Shown: positions 32,890-42,212, counted from the stretch's first letter. The stretch: DNA of 44,087 bases from a virus (IMGVR_UViG_3300034012_002569:1-44087); one strand, 5' to 3'. Numbers and translations: made by a program. Notes: generated from the sequence alone by a model not told the origin.

Positions 32890-33513
32890 TTAAATCATAT
32901 CATCTTCTTGTTTAAATGATTTAGATAGATCTGACATATGTAATGAATCAACAACATCTTTAATATATTTTAACTCTCTAGATGAAAGTTTACTTTCAAT
33001 ATAGTCAGCAATTTCTTTTCTAATTGCATCAAATTCAAAGGAGGATGCTGAGTTATATTTTTCAAACATATCTTGTAATACTTGATCGTTTTTAAAACGA
33101 AGGAGTATTGGTCTAATATACTTATTAAATTTACGATCACTTATTTTGTTTTTTAATTTTCTAATAGTATCACCTATTGGACCATATTGGATATTATCTA
33201 GAGCTAAAGCAGTACCACCAACAATACCAGCTGTTGCTAATACTAATCCAACACCTCCTACTAGCACAGTACCCATAGCATCTAGCACATAGTTTTCATT
33301 TATTGGATTTTCATCTTTAGGACTTTCATCATCTGGGTAAAGTATATCCATTACAGCATTTACATCAACATTTACTCCTAATTGTTGTATAGCTTTTAAA
33401 GTATCCATGATACCGTTTTGATATGCTGAAGGAGTTTGTTCTTTACCTGGGTAGTCAAATCCAAGTTCGTTTATCTCTTCTTTGATGATTTGTTTAAGTT
33501 GTGATAGTTTCAT
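32890..33513 (-). CDS. IIKEEI-tagged membrane-associated protein
   Basis: A 207-residue protein beginning MKLSQLKQIIKEEINELGF. A central hydrophobic segment (AMGTVLVGGVGLVLATAGIVGG, about 79-100) could span a membrane, and the C-terminal part is helical and charged (SSRELKYIKDVVDSLHMSDL). The tag is shared with the next two genes upstream. A capsid-packaged protein that enters the host membrane on injection is possible. Confidence 0.65.
   Translation of the reverse strand: MKLSQLKQIIKEEINELGFDYPGKEQTPSAYQNGIMDTLKAIQQLGVNVDVNAVMDILYPDDESPKDENPINENYVLDAMGTVLVGGVGLVLATAGIVGGTALALDNIQYGPIGDTIRKLKNKISDRKFNKYIRPILLRFKNDQVLQDMFEKYNSASSFEFDAIRKEIADYIESKLSSRELKYIKDVVDSLHMSDLSKSFKQEDDMI
33472..33513 (-). 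repeat. coding repeat for IIKEE tag, copy 2
   Basis: The 42 nt opening the gene nearly match the openings of the next two genes upstream, including silent positions. Confidence 0.75.
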
Positions 33514-33514
33514 A

Positions 33515-33865
33515 TTAGTCTTTTGTGTATCGGTTAATTAAATCTCCTAAAGATACATATGATCTGCCTCCACTATATCCTCGAGCTTCTGACATAGCTC
33601 TTAACAGCATTTTTGCTTCTGGTGATGCTTCCATTTGCTTAACTATGTTCTTAAGTTCAGATTCATATGCTAATATTTTTGGAGCCATTTCTACAGCTAG
33701 GTCAATTACTTTTTGACCATATCTCTTAACCATATCATCATCATACTGAGTCTTTACACCAGCATATCCATATAAATCAGCTACTTTAGATTCTAGATTA
33801 CTAGCTTCATTTAAAGAATCTTTAATTTCTTCTTTGATGATTTGTTTTAGTTGAGATAGTTTCAT
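33515..33865 (-). CDS. IIKEEI-tagged helical protein
   Basis: A 116-residue protein beginning MKLSQLKQIIKEEIKDSLNEAS, followed by helices (AVEMAPKILAYESELKNIVKQM) and ending with a glycine- and serine-rich segment (ARGYSGGRSYVSLG). Only the tag is shared with the neighbours. It starts 1 nt after a neighbouring tagged gene ends. Confidence 0.65.
   Translation of the reverse strand: MKLSQLKQIIKEEIKDSLNEASNLESKVADLYGYAGVKTQYDDDMVKRYGQKVIDLAVEMAPKILAYESELKNIVKQMEASPEAKMLLRAMSEARGYSGGRSYVSLGDLINRYTKD
33824..33865 (-). repeat. coding repeat for IIKEE tag, copy 3
   Basis: A 42 nt opening differing by one base from copy 4 (Q-L codon region TTGAG versus TTGTG on the plus strand). Confidence 0.75.
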
Positions 33866-33871
33866 AACAAC

Positions 33872-34543
33872 TTACTTCTTAGGAGTAATAACCATTTCAC
33901 CTTTAGCGTTAGTGGTTATAGTGTATTTTTGATCAAAATCTGGTGAGTTAACTAATTTAGCCATGTCACTACCAGTGTATGTTTTCGCAGGGCTAGCTGG
34001 CGCGTTCTTTGCCGCGAGCCAAGCTTTTGCATCATCTCTAGAGTTAGAACCTACATCTTTGGTTGTACCAAATTTATTAACAAAATCCGCTAATTCATTA
34101 TATGATCTTATAACATCATCTGGTTCAATTTCGTAAAGATTGTAATCTATACCATAAAAAATATCATTAAGCTTCTGAATCTGTTTTGCTAAATTTTTAT
34201 CTTTAAGATAATCAGTAATATCATCCTCAACTGTTACTGAAGGTGGGAAAGTATCTGTATTTTTAGATATAAAATCTATAAACTTTTTATCTCCTTTAGC
34301 ATGAGCATCAGCTAATTTCTGAAGAAACTTTGTCACATATTTAAAAGAGCCTGGTTTTTCGTCAGATATAGTTTCATAACCACTCTCTTCTTTACTTAAA
34401 CCTGGTTGAGGTGTTGTTAATACATTAAATATATTATCAAGTTTAGTAAAATCTAAAGGTTTTAATGCTGGGGTAGCAGGTGCTTCTTTTAAAGAATTTT
34501 GAATTTCTTCTTTGATGATTTGTTTTAGTTGTGATAGTTTCAT
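33872..34543 (-). CDS. IIKEEI-tagged protein, proline/alanine-rich linkers
   Basis: A 223-residue protein beginning MKLSQLKQIIKEEIQNSLKEAP, then ATPALKPLDF, an acidic helical middle (FLQKLADAHAKGDKKFIDFI) and a C-terminal TYTGSDMAKLVNSPDFDQKYTITTNAKGEMVITPKK. The tail resembles internal virion proteins only in general character. First of the tagged run, 30 nt after nrdA ends. Confidence 0.65.
   Translation of the reverse strand: MKLSQLKQIIKEEIQNSLKEAPATPALKPLDFTKLDNIFNVLTTPQPGLSKEESGYETISDEKPGSFKYVTKFLQKLADAHAKGDKKFIDFISKNTDTFPPSVTVEDDITDYLKDKNLAKQIQKLNDIFYGIDYNLYEIEPDDVIRSYNELADFVNKFGTTKDVGSNSRDDAKAWLAAKNAPASPAKTYTGSDMAKLVNSPDFDQKYTITTNAKGEMVITPKK
34502..34543 (-). repeat. coding repeat for IIKEE tag, copy 4
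   Basis: The 42 nt opening is nearly identical to copies 2 and 3, while the sequence right after it diverges. Confidence 0.75.
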
Positions 34544-34573
34544 TTTTATTAAGAATTATTTACTATAAATATA

Positions 34574-36298
34574 TTATCCTTCACAACTGATGCATTCCGA
34601 TAAACGCTGTAAATTATCTCCTCTTAATACTGATTCAGTACGTAAGTAGTATAATGTTTTAATCCCTAGTTTATGAGCCTCTTTATGTACTTGGCTAATC
34701 CATTTTGGAGTATCATTTGGATCAAAACATAAGTTTAATGAGATAGCTTGGTCTACATATTCTTGTCTAACACCATTTTGTCTTACAATTTCTAATTGGT
34801 TGATTTCTTTGAATGTTAAGAATACTTCCTTTTCTTCATCAGTTAAAATATAAGAAGGAACATTAATAACTGAACCTTGGTCTTTTAGAATTTGTTCCCA
34901 AACACTATCAATGTTATATCCTTTAGTTTCAAGTAATTCCTCTAATATTTTATTACGCTTAATGAATACACCTTTCGCTGTTTTCAAATTATAAACATTA
35001 GCAGGAATAGGTTCAATTGAAGGTGATACACCTCCTGAAATATGAGCGTTTGATACTGTAGGTGCAATTGCTAAGTGATGAGTATGTCTCATACCTGTGC
35101 CTTTACACCATTCTGGCTCACCATATAATTCTGCTTGGTCGTGAGATGCTTTTAAAGCGCCTTTCTCAATAAAGTCAGATATCATTCTTGTATAAGCAGT
35201 TGCTTGAATACCTACAAATGGTAAATTCTTTGATTGTAAAAATGTATGCCATCCTAAAACACCAATTCCAATTGCTCTACCTTTAGTAGCAGAACGAACT
35301 GTGTTTTCCATAAACTTAACATTTTTAGCTCTATCAATAAATTCTTGTAATACACCTTCCAAAAACCAACAAGTTAACTCAGGTAATGTCATTCCATTTT
35401 CAAATGTAAAATCTTTCCATTCATCCCAACGAGCTAAGTTTAAAGATGATAAACAACAAATAAATGAATGTAATTCATCTGTATATAATGAAATCTCAGA
35501 ACAAATGTTAGTCATTGATACATGTAAGTTATTTTTCTTATATGCTTCAGGATTTGTATTATTAACATTATCTTCAAACATAATATAAGGCTCACCTGTC
35601 TCAAGACGTGTTTTTAAAATCTCACCCCACAACTTCATTGCTCTAGGTTCTTTATTGTCTAGGTTAGTCATAAACTGGTCATCAATAACAACACATTGGT
35701 GTAAGTTCAAACATTGACGATTAACATCACCTTTTGGTCTACGAATTTGTAAAAATTCCTCAACATCAGGGTGATTAATATTTAAGTTAACTGATGCCGC
35801 TCCTCTACGAACTGATCCTTGGTTAGTAGCTAAAATGGTTGAATCATAAATTTTAGCCCACGGAACAATACCTTCAGATACACCATTGTCTTTAATCGCT
35901 TTACCTCGGCCTCTAATGCGAGATAAACCAATACCTACACCACCACCTTGAGATGATAGTCTCATTAATTCAGAGTTAGCATCTGCAATACCTTCGATGC
36001 TGTCTCCAACATCGATACCAAAGCATGAAATAGGCATTCCACGTTCTGTACCTAAGTTTGATAATACAGGTGATGCTAAACATAACCAATTCTTGACTAT
36101 CGCCTCATAAAAGAACGGTTGTAAGTCTTTACGTTTTAATCTACGAGCAGCTGATTTAGTTACTCTTTTATATGCGTCAAATACATCTTCATCAGGCAAT
36201 AAATAACCTTTTGAAATCATGCTAACAGCAATCTCATCCATCCAACTTGGGTAGTTCTTTCCTTTAACCCATCCATCTGTGTCTACTTGTATACTCAT
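34574..36298 (-). CDS. nrdA: ribonucleotide reductase large subunit (class I NrdA)
   Basis: A 574-residue NrdA without an N-terminal ATP-cone. N264-I-C266-S-E268 is the catalytic triad site, C92 and C281/C282 the redox pair region, and SECISCEG at the end supplies the swinging CxxC. The sequence is shorter than E. coli NrdA (761), as in some phage and Bacteroidota enzymes. It sits 10 nt after nrdB, reversed from the usual A-B order. Confidence 0.95.
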   Translation of the reverse strand: MSIQVDTDGWVKGKNYPSWMDEIAVSMISKGYLLPDEDVFDAYKRVTKSAARRLKRKDLQPFFYEAIVKNWLCLASPVLSNLGTERGMPISCFGIDVGDSIEGIADANSELMRLSSQGGGVGIGLSRIRGRGKAIKDNGVSEGIVPWAKIYDSTILATNQGSVRRGAASVNLNINHPDVEEFLQIRRPKGDVNRQCLNLHQCVVIDDQFMTNLDNKEPRAMKLWGEILKTRLETGEPYIMFEDNVNNTNPEAYKKNNLHVSMTNICSEISLYTDELHSFICCLSSLNLARWDEWKDFTFENGMTLPELTCWFLEGVLQEFIDRAKNVKFMENTVRSATKGRAIGIGVLGWHTFLQSKNLPFVGIQATAYTRMISDFIEKGALKASHDQAELYGEPEWCKGTGMRHTHHLAIAPTVSNAHISGGVSPSIEPIPANVYNLKTAKGVFIKRNKILEELLETKGYNIDSVWEQILKDQGSVINVPSYILTDEEKEVFLTFKEINQLEIVRQNGVRQEYVDQAISLNLCFDPNDTPKWISQVHKEAHKLGIKTLYYLRTESVLRGDNLQRLSECISCEG

Positions 36299-36308
36299 TT
36301 TTTGTTTT

Positions 36309-37259
36309 TTATAAATCGTCCCAATCTGCTGTTGACTTTGAGTAACTAGTTACTCTTCCCGCAAAGAAATCTTGATGCGTTTTACCGCTTGTTAAATGAC
36401 CGAACCACTCAATTTGTTTTAATAAACCCGGATCAATGTCATTATAAATTGCATTATAACCTAATTCTAACATTTTCTCGTTAGCTCGTGCTTTAATGAA
36501 ATTCTTTAATTGATTAACATTTAATCCATCAACATCTCCCATTTCAAATGCCTTATCAATAAAATCAAATTCTAATTGTACTGATATTTGGCATGCTTCT
36601 ATTACTGCGTCTCTTAGTCTGTTATTATTTAGTTCAGGTTGTTCTTCAAGTAATGTTCTAAACAACCAACATCCTGCTTTAGAATGTAATGATTCATCTC
36701 TAACACTCCACTCAACAATTTGGCCTGTTCCTTTCATTAAGTTTCTTAATTGGAAACTCATTAATATAGCAAACGAACTAAACAAATTTACTCCTTCAGT
36801 GAACGCTGAGAATATAGCTAATGATAATGCTCTTTCCTCTAATGTTTCACCTGGTGTTTCAATTAAACGCTCAATTTTTGCTTTTGATGTTTCATCTTCT
36901 AAGAACGCTTGAAAATCATCTAAACCTAATTCTTCATTCAAACGAGCATATGCTTCAGCATGAATTGATTCAAAATCAGCAAACACACGAGCCATTGCTT
37001 GAATTTCAGGTTTTGGAAACCATACTGATACTTTTGTCGACCAATAATCGTTCACATGAACTTCTGTTTGGGCAAATGACTTTAATATGTTTCCAATTAA
37101 ATTCCTTTCAGGTTCTGTTAATTTGCCTTTCCAGTCACCTAAATCTGATGCTAATGGCACTTCGTCTGCTAACCAATGTGAGCGATGTTGATCTTTATAA
37201 AAATCAAACGCCTGTTGGTACTCAAACGGCTTGTAAAAATTTCTTATTTTAGTAATCAT
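36309..37259 (-). CDS. nrdB: ribonucleotide reductase small subunit (class I NrdB)
   Basis: A 316-residue R2. Iron ligands E66, E97-xx-H100, E155 and E189-xx-H192 are present, and Y104 (ESIHAEAY) is the radical tyrosine, with spacing like E. coli E115/H118/Y122. It supplies the radical for NrdA. A weak promoter-like element lies 8 nt before the ATG. Confidence 0.95.
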   Translation of the reverse strand: MITKIRNFYKPFEYQQAFDFYKDQHRSHWLADEVPLASDLGDWKGKLTEPERNLIGNILKSFAQTEVHVNDYWSTKVSVWFPKPEIQAMARVFADFESIHAEAYARLNEELGLDDFQAFLEDETSKAKIERLIETPGETLEERALSLAIFSAFTEGVNLFSSFAILMSFQLRNLMKGTGQIVEWSVRDESLHSKAGCWLFRTLLEEQPELNNNRLRDAVIEACQISVQLEFDFIDKAFEMGDVDGLNVNQLKNFIKARANEKMLELGYNAIYNDIDPGLLKQIEWFGHLTSGKTHQDFFAGRVTSYSKSTADWDDL

Positions 37260-37267
37260 ATAATTTT

Positions 37268-37296
37268 AATATAACATCAAGATTGTAGTTCAAAAA
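37268..37296 (-). promoter_or_regulatory. weak promoter-like element (TTTTTG-N17-TATATT) before nrdB
   Basis: On the minus strand the -10 TATATT (37273-37268) has perfect position and context 8 nt from the ATG, but the -35 at the right distance is TTTTTG. Listed as a low-confidence member of the family. Confidence 0.35.
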
Positions 37297-38641
37297 ATTT
37301 CTTTTGAAGAATGTCTCGATCTAGGCTATTTATTTCACTAAAACTGTTTACAGGTTTAGATGGTGTATATGATTCTTCATTTTCATCATAATCGTTAAAT
37401 ATCTCGAAACGACCTGTTGATGTATCAATTTTAGCTCCAAATGTCATACCGTCACCTCCATATCTGTTTTTCATAAAGTGAAATCTACCTGTTCCAGCTA
37501 CTTTGTCTTCTTTTTTACGAGAGAGAGAAATAGCCACATCTGTAATCATGACTTTGTCATAGCTACCTGCGGCTTTATCACCCTCAATAACATCGTCTTT
37601 AGCTCCCGCTCTATTAACTTGAGATACACTCCAAATAGGTAACTTCAATTCACGAGCAAGACCTTTAGTACTAAGATAAATATCATCAATTTCATCCTTA
37701 CGCTCACGATTGTTTCTTTTTGATCGAAGTAAGTCTACGTAATCGATAATAATCAAATCTGGTTTGAAATCTAAGTCAATACATTTTTGAATATGTGATT
37801 CTATTGTTGAAATAGATGCTTTACCAGGTGAATATTCTTTAATAACTAAGTTACCTGGTAGTTCAAGTATTTCTTTTTCAACTTGGTCTTTAAAACCCAT
37901 AATGTTATTTACAGGTATTCCTGTTAAACAAGCATCATATCTTCTTCCAACATAACTTTCACCTAACTCTAAAGTATAGTGTATTACATTAAAACCTAAT
38001 TGGACAGCGTGTGCTCCTAAAGCAATCAATGTCCATGATTTACCTCCTCCCGGATTACCAAATATTAATCCAAAGTCACCTTCACCTAAACCACCTTGTA
38101 ATAGGTCATTAAATAAAGGCCAAGGTGTAGCAATCGGGCTTCTGTCTTCTTCTCTATATCGAGATTCAACATCTTTACTATATTCTAATCCTAAATTCTT
38201 ATCACCACCAGCTTTTAAAGCGTTATCAACTAAGTTTCTAATTGAATCATAGTCACCAGCGTTTAATAAATCTACTGATGTTAATAATGCTTTCTTTAAT
38301 TGTTGGTTCTTACAGAAGTTAGAAAACTCTTCCTCTACATAAGCTAAGTCATCGTCTGATGCTTTATATGCTTCTTTTAATTGTTCCTTAATTGATAATT
38401 GTAGAACTTCATTATCGATTTTCTTTACTTGTACTTTCAAGACTTCCATACTTGGTGTAGTATGGTATTTGTCATAGTACTTTAAGATTTCACTTATGAC
38501 CCATTTATGAGCTGAGTTATCGAAATACTCTTCGCTTATAATGTCATGTATGTTGACTAAAAATTCCTTATGTGTCAATAAGGAAGATATCACTTTCGTC
38601 TGGAAATGTATTCCATACGAGGACAATGTACTTAACGTCAT
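37277..38641 (-). CDS. 41: replicative DNA helicase (gp41/DnaB-like)
   Basis: A 454-residue RecA-fold hexameric helicase. Walker A is GNPGGGKS at 195-202 and LIIIDYVDLLRS the Walker B. SVSQVNRAG is the H3-like motif. The N-terminal domain is helical. Short gap to the exonuclease gene; same order as in T4-like genomes. Confidence 0.93.
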   Translation of the reverse strand: MTLSTLSSYGIHFQTKVISSLLTHKEFLVNIHDIISEEYFDNSAHKWVISEILKYYDKYHTTPSMEVLKVQVKKIDNEVLQLSIKEQLKEAYKASDDDLAYVEEEFSNFCKNQQLKKALLTSVDLLNAGDYDSIRNLVDNALKAGGDKNLGLEYSKDVESRYREEDRSPIATPWPLFNDLLQGGLGEGDFGLIFGNPGGGKSWTLIALGAHAVQLGFNVIHYTLELGESYVGRRYDACLTGIPVNNIMGFKDQVEKEILELPGNLVIKEYSPGKASISTIESHIQKCIDLDFKPDLIIIDYVDLLRSKRNNRERKDEIDDIYLSTKGLARELKLPIWSVSQVNRAGAKDDVIEGDKAAGSYDKVMITDVAISLSRKKEDKVAGTGRFHFMKNRYGGDGMTFGAKIDTSTGRFEIFNDYDENEESYTPSKPVNSFSEINSLDRDILQKKFFELQS

Positions 38642-38650
38642 AACTTTTAT

Positions 38651-39697
38651 TTATTTAAAACTGTTTAAAACTTTGAATGTGTCTCTAATCCAATACTCTA
38701 CATTTTTGATTGTATGATGTAACCCATCTTCGTTATATAACTTAATGAACTCAGCTGCTTTTGTTCTTTCAATTGGTTGTTCAACTATACTCTCAATATG
38801 CTTCTTTTCACCCTCATCTAGTAACGGATTACCTAAATCCATAATCAAATAATTGTTCCTAATACTCTCGTTATTAAAAACCACCCTGGAATAAATAATA
38901 TTGTCTTTGTATTTAGACTCACTTATTTCAAAAACCTCTTCTAAAGTCATTTCTCTATCTGCTAATTCAGGGAACAATTTAAATAACTTTTTAGGTCCTA
39001 ATCCTTGTACTCCTGGTATTTTATCTGAATTATCACCCATTAATGTCTTATATAAGATAAAATTATGAGCTGGGAGGCCAAATTTTTCTTTTACTAGTTT
39101 TGGTGTATAATATTCTTTAACCATAGGACTATAAACTGTTATGTTATCGTCTACTAGTTGTAAGAAATCTTTATCCGCCGACACAATTGTGCATTTGCTG
39201 TCGTATTTAGTGGCCATATAACGGGATAAATGCGCTATAATGTCATCTGCCTCGACCTTATCGAGCATAATTAGATTGACAGGTAAACACCTTAAATAGT
39301 GAATGAGTCGAGAAATTTGATTTACTTTAGACTCATGTTCTTCATCTAAATCATCAAATGTATCATGGTTAGTCATTCGGGTTTGATTCCTACCTGATTT
39401 GTATTCCGGGAGTAAGTTCTTCCTGTTTATGGAAGAACCCACTCCGTCGAATACAATATACACAGATGTAGGTTTATTTGTGTTAATTAGAAAACTTAAT
39501 GATCTTAAAAAACCACCTAAACCACCAACATGAACTCCTCCCTGGTTAACATAATTCAATACTGCGAAGTTTCTTAAGAATAGATTTAAACCATCTATAA
39601 TTAATACTTTATCATGTTTTGAAAATGTACCTGTGACTTCTTCATCGTCTCCTGGTTTAATATTATCTAATAACCGGAATAAATCTTTTTTATCCAT
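38651..39697 (-). CDS. rnh: 5'-3' exonuclease/RNase H (T4 Rnh-like, FEN family)
   Basis: A 348-residue FEN-type nuclease from the ATG at 39697; a TTG five codons earlier is possible. LIIDGLNLFLRN has the first acidic residue (D35), VEADDIIAHL and SADKDFLQLVDDN the middle acids, and GDNSDKIPGVQGLGPKK the helix-hairpin-helix. It removes Okazaki RNA primers. Starts 1 nt after uvsX. Confidence 0.9.
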   Translation of the reverse strand: MDKKDLFRLLDNIKPGDDEEVTGTFSKHDKVLIIDGLNLFLRNFAVLNYVNQGGVHVGGLGGFLRSLSFLINTNKPTSVYIVFDGVGSSINRKNLLPEYKSGRNQTRMTNHDTFDDLDEEHESKVNQISRLIHYLRCLPVNLIMLDKVEADDIIAHLSRYMATKYDSKCTIVSADKDFLQLVDDNITVYSPMVKEYYTPKLVKEKFGLPAHNFILYKTLMGDNSDKIPGVQGLGPKKLFKLFPELADREMTLEEVFEISESKYKDNIIYSRVVFNNESIRNNYLIMDLGNPLLDEGEKKHIESIVEQPIERTKAAEFIKLYNEDGLHHTIKNVEYWIRDTFKVLNSFK

Positions 39698-39698
39698 T

Positions 39699-40784
39699 TT
39701 ATTCTTCGTCAATTAATGTAATGTTCTCTTTACTCTCATCCCATTCGGACTTATCTTCAGCGAGACCAATTCCATCAATACTACCTAAAATATGCACCCA
39801 TTCATGAGCATGTTGTTTCTTATAGTCAGCAATATCCTTGTTATCATCTTGAATAAAACCGTGTATTGTAGCTACAACTGTATTTTTAGTTTGTAATCCT
39901 GTGACATGATTTTTATCTACTGCTACTTTAGTACGAACTGCGAATTCAACTTCTTTACCATCCTTAGTTGCTTTTAATTTACTTGTACCACTATTAGTAA
40001 TATTACCAAATGTTAATACAATTGAAGCGTCTAAAAACATTGTCTCACCGTTTTTCATTTTCATTTTAGGTTGAGCAAACATATTTTCAGCTGGTGCGAC
40101 CCAGATCTTATTAATTGCAACCATTGAATTTGTATATGGTGATGATTCTTTCCTTGATAATGGGAAACGTTGATTAATAAAATTACCAAACTGTTGTGAT
40201 ACTGCACCTGCATTCCACATTGGATTGTTTTTATTCTGTTCAACACTCATTTTACAAGGTATAGAGCCAATTGAGTCCCAGAAGAAGCATAAGTCATAAG
40301 GTAAATTACCTTTCTTTTGCTCATCTAACAAGTCAGCTATAAATTCTGCTACATCTTCAATAGTCCCTAATGAACTTCTATCAGTATATAGGAAGAATCC
40401 TTTATAGTCTAACACTTCTCCTGTTGATTCATCTACAACATCTTCAACTTGGAAACCCATTTGTTTAGCATGTTCCCAAGACCATTTCATCTCTGTAATA
40501 ATAAACACAGGCAAAATGCCCATTTTCTGGGCATTAATTGCCAACTCAAGTAATGCTGTTGTTTTACCTGTGTTACTGTGTCCTCTTAAGAGATTAATAT
40601 GTCCTACCGCTGCACCTGGAAGTGAAGTTGAATCTTGTAATGCTTCAGAGAATGGAATCCATCTTTGTTCTTTAAACTTAACAGTTGTGTTAAGTAATTT
40701 TTTCTCTTTAAATTTATCTAGATTAAAACTAGCTTTCATTTCAGCAGAGACCGCTGTCATTAAAGATTCTTTCTTTTTGGCCAT
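39699..40784 (-). CDS. uvsX: RecA-like recombinase UvsX
   Basis: A 361-residue recombinase. Walker A is GHSNTGKTT at 68-76, and LCFFWDSIGSIP (165-176) Walker B. The C-terminal region contains TKVAVDKNHVTGLQTKNTVVA. It pairs strands in recombination-dependent replication. It follows the ssDNA-binding protein by 16 nt, an order fitting T4-like replication. Confidence 0.92.
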   Translation of the reverse strand: MAKKKESLMTAVSAEMKASFNLDKFKEKKLLNTTVKFKEQRWIPFSEALQDSTSLPGAAVGHINLLRGHSNTGKTTALLELAINAQKMGILPVFIITEMKWSWEHAKQMGFQVEDVVDESTGEVLDYKGFFLYTDRSSLGTIEDVAEFIADLLDEQKKGNLPYDLCFFWDSIGSIPCKMSVEQNKNNPMWNAGAVSQQFGNFINQRFPLSRKESSPYTNSMVAINKIWVAPAENMFAQPKMKMKNGETMFLDASIVLTFGNITNSGTSKLKATKDGKEVEFAVRTKVAVDKNHVTGLQTKNTVVATIHGFIQDDNKDIADYKKQHAHEWVHILGSIDGIGLAEDKSEWDESKENITLIDEE

Positions 40785-40800
40785 ATAAGTTTTTATTTAT

Positions 40801-41649
40801 TTAGAATGGTGAGCCTTCGCCTTCTTCTTCGTCGTCAAACAAAGCATCGAACTTATCCGCTTTAGATACCTTAGCTACTGGTGCTGCCTTTAAACTATAG
40901 TTTGTTTTAGGCTCTTCTTGTGCTTTAGCCATGATCGGATCTTCATCTTCATCTACTTCAACTGCTACTGTCTCTTCAACCTCTGGGTTTAAGAAATTAG
41001 CTAAAATAGTTTTAAGATCATCAAACGCAGTTTTGCGTTGTAACTCAAGAACATTTGGTTGCTCAGTTAACCACATTTTGATAGTTTCTTTATCAGAACC
41101 TAGTGGTGACGTTTTAGGTTTAACACGAATTGATGATTTCAATCCTTGACGACCACCAATATCACCTGTTACTACATCAACTGTAAAGTCACGTCCTTCG
41201 TTGATGTCAGTGAAATCTCCATAATCCTCATCCTCAGCAATACCTAATAATTGCATATAGATTTCTTTTCCGAACTCCCAAAGGCGAACACCTTTTTCTT
41301 CTTCACCACGAACAACTACAGGAGCAAAAACTCTCATTTTTGGATCTAATTTCTTAGCCAATTGCCAGTTTTCTTTTTCTTGTGTAGTACGAAGTGATTT
41401 TGCAAACTCAACAATTGGATCTTTTTCACCCCAGTTGGTTAGAGCATAAATTGGGAATTTTGAGAACCCGTAGTGTACGAACACTTCTTGAAATGGGTTA
41501 CTCTTGTTTAATACTGAAGGTACCACTCGGATTTGATACTTACCTTCGGCTTTAGGCTTCCAATAATACTTGGAATAGTCAACCTTTTCTTTCTTGGCGC
41601 CTGATGACTGTAGAGAGCTTAATCTCTGTTTAATCGCATTGATGTCCAT
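40801..41649 (-). CDS. 32: single-stranded DNA-binding protein (gp32-like)
   Basis: A 282-residue gp32. N-terminal KQRLSSLQSS resembles the cooperative LAST motif, WKPKAEGKYQIRVVPS and NPFQEVFVHYGF form the OB-fold, and the C-terminus is acidic (FDALFDDEEEGEGSPF), as in T4 gp32. No zinc-ligand Cys/His cluster is visible. A strict promoter is 29 nt upstream. Confidence 0.92.
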   Translation of the reverse strand: MDINAIKQRLSSLQSSGAKKEKVDYSKYYWKPKAEGKYQIRVVPSVLNKSNPFQEVFVHYGFSKFPIYALTNWGEKDPIVEFAKSLRTTQEKENWQLAKKLDPKMRVFAPVVVRGEEEKGVRLWEFGKEIYMQLLGIAEDEDYGDFTDINEGRDFTVDVVTGDIGGRQGLKSSIRVKPKTSPLGSDKETIKMWLTEQPNVLELQRKTAFDDLKTILANFLNPEVEETVAVEVDEDEDPIMAKAQEEPKTNYSLKAAPVAKVSKADKFDALFDDEEEGEGSPF

Positions 41650-41768
41650 TTTTATTTGGTTTTAAATTGTTACTATTTAATATACTACATTTTTATTAAT
41701 AGGCCAAGTTAGCTAATACAAGCTTTTAAAATGCCTTTTCTCGTAGTGTTTCTTTAACGTTACGTACC
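41650..41768. other. 119 nt intergenic region
   Basis: The largest gap in the window holds the gp32 promoter. No convincing gene or hairpin was seen in the rest (41708-41768). Confidence 0.6.
41679..41707 (-). promoter_or_regulatory. phage promoter TTGGCC-N17-TATATT before gp32
   Basis: On the minus strand TTGGCC (41707-41702), 17 nt, TATATT (41684-41679), then a 29 nt leader region to the ATG, the longest in the family. It would drive gp32, uvsX, rnh and gp41. Confidence 0.75.
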
Positions 41769-42212
41769 TTATAATTCAATGATCTTGAATACCTTTGTAT
41801 TCAATTGTTTTAATTCATTATGTTGGGTTAATAATATACTATTTTTATAGTGAGGCCAATTTACTCTATAAGCCATATCAACTACTCCTCCATTCAACTT
41901 TTTAATAAGTTCATTTAGAGCGTTTATAGTATAAAGTGTATTGGTTTCTTTTTTACGATGAACTAGAATTGTATTCTCGGGGATTGAATTTACATTACCT
42001 TGATCGACATTATATGTGATAACATATTCATTTGTGCTTTTAACAAATAACACAAACATTTTGTTGTACATGATAGTGTAGACAGTAGATAATTCACTTA
42101 CCAACTCATCTAATTCCTCACCACTTGTGAATGTGCAAAATAACTTATTATTCAAATCCTTAATATTAGCGTTGTTCGCGTCATACATATCATAGTTTGA
42201 TTTAAAAGTCAT
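41769..42212 (-). CDS. hypothetical protein with a rare Shine-Dalgarno
   Basis: A 147-residue protein from ATG 42212 (MTFKSNYDMYD). GGAGGG lies 8 nt before it, one of few strong Shine-Dalgarno matches here, and favours this start over an ATG five codons earlier (42227). It is a mixed alpha/beta protein (TVYTIMYNKMFVLFVKSTNEYVITYN) of no recognised family. It overlaps the end of the polymerase-like gene by 11 nt. Confidence 0.6.
   Translation of the reverse strand: MTFKSNYDMYDANNANIKDLNNKLFCTFTSGEELDELVSELSTVYTIMYNKMFVLFVKSTNEYVITYNVDQGNVNSIPENTILVHRKKETNTLYTINALNELIKKLNGGVVDMAYRVNWPHYKNSILLTQHNELKQLNTKVFKIIEL

Noticed and set aside
34568-34573. TATATT 25 nt before the tagged gene at 34543, as a further promoter
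   Set aside because: At the 17 nt spacing the -35 would be AATGCA, so only the -10 matches.
41708-41768. A possible short coding stretch after the hypothetical gene ending at 41769
   Set aside because: Fewer than 20 codons, no ATG in that frame and overlapping the gp32 promoter.
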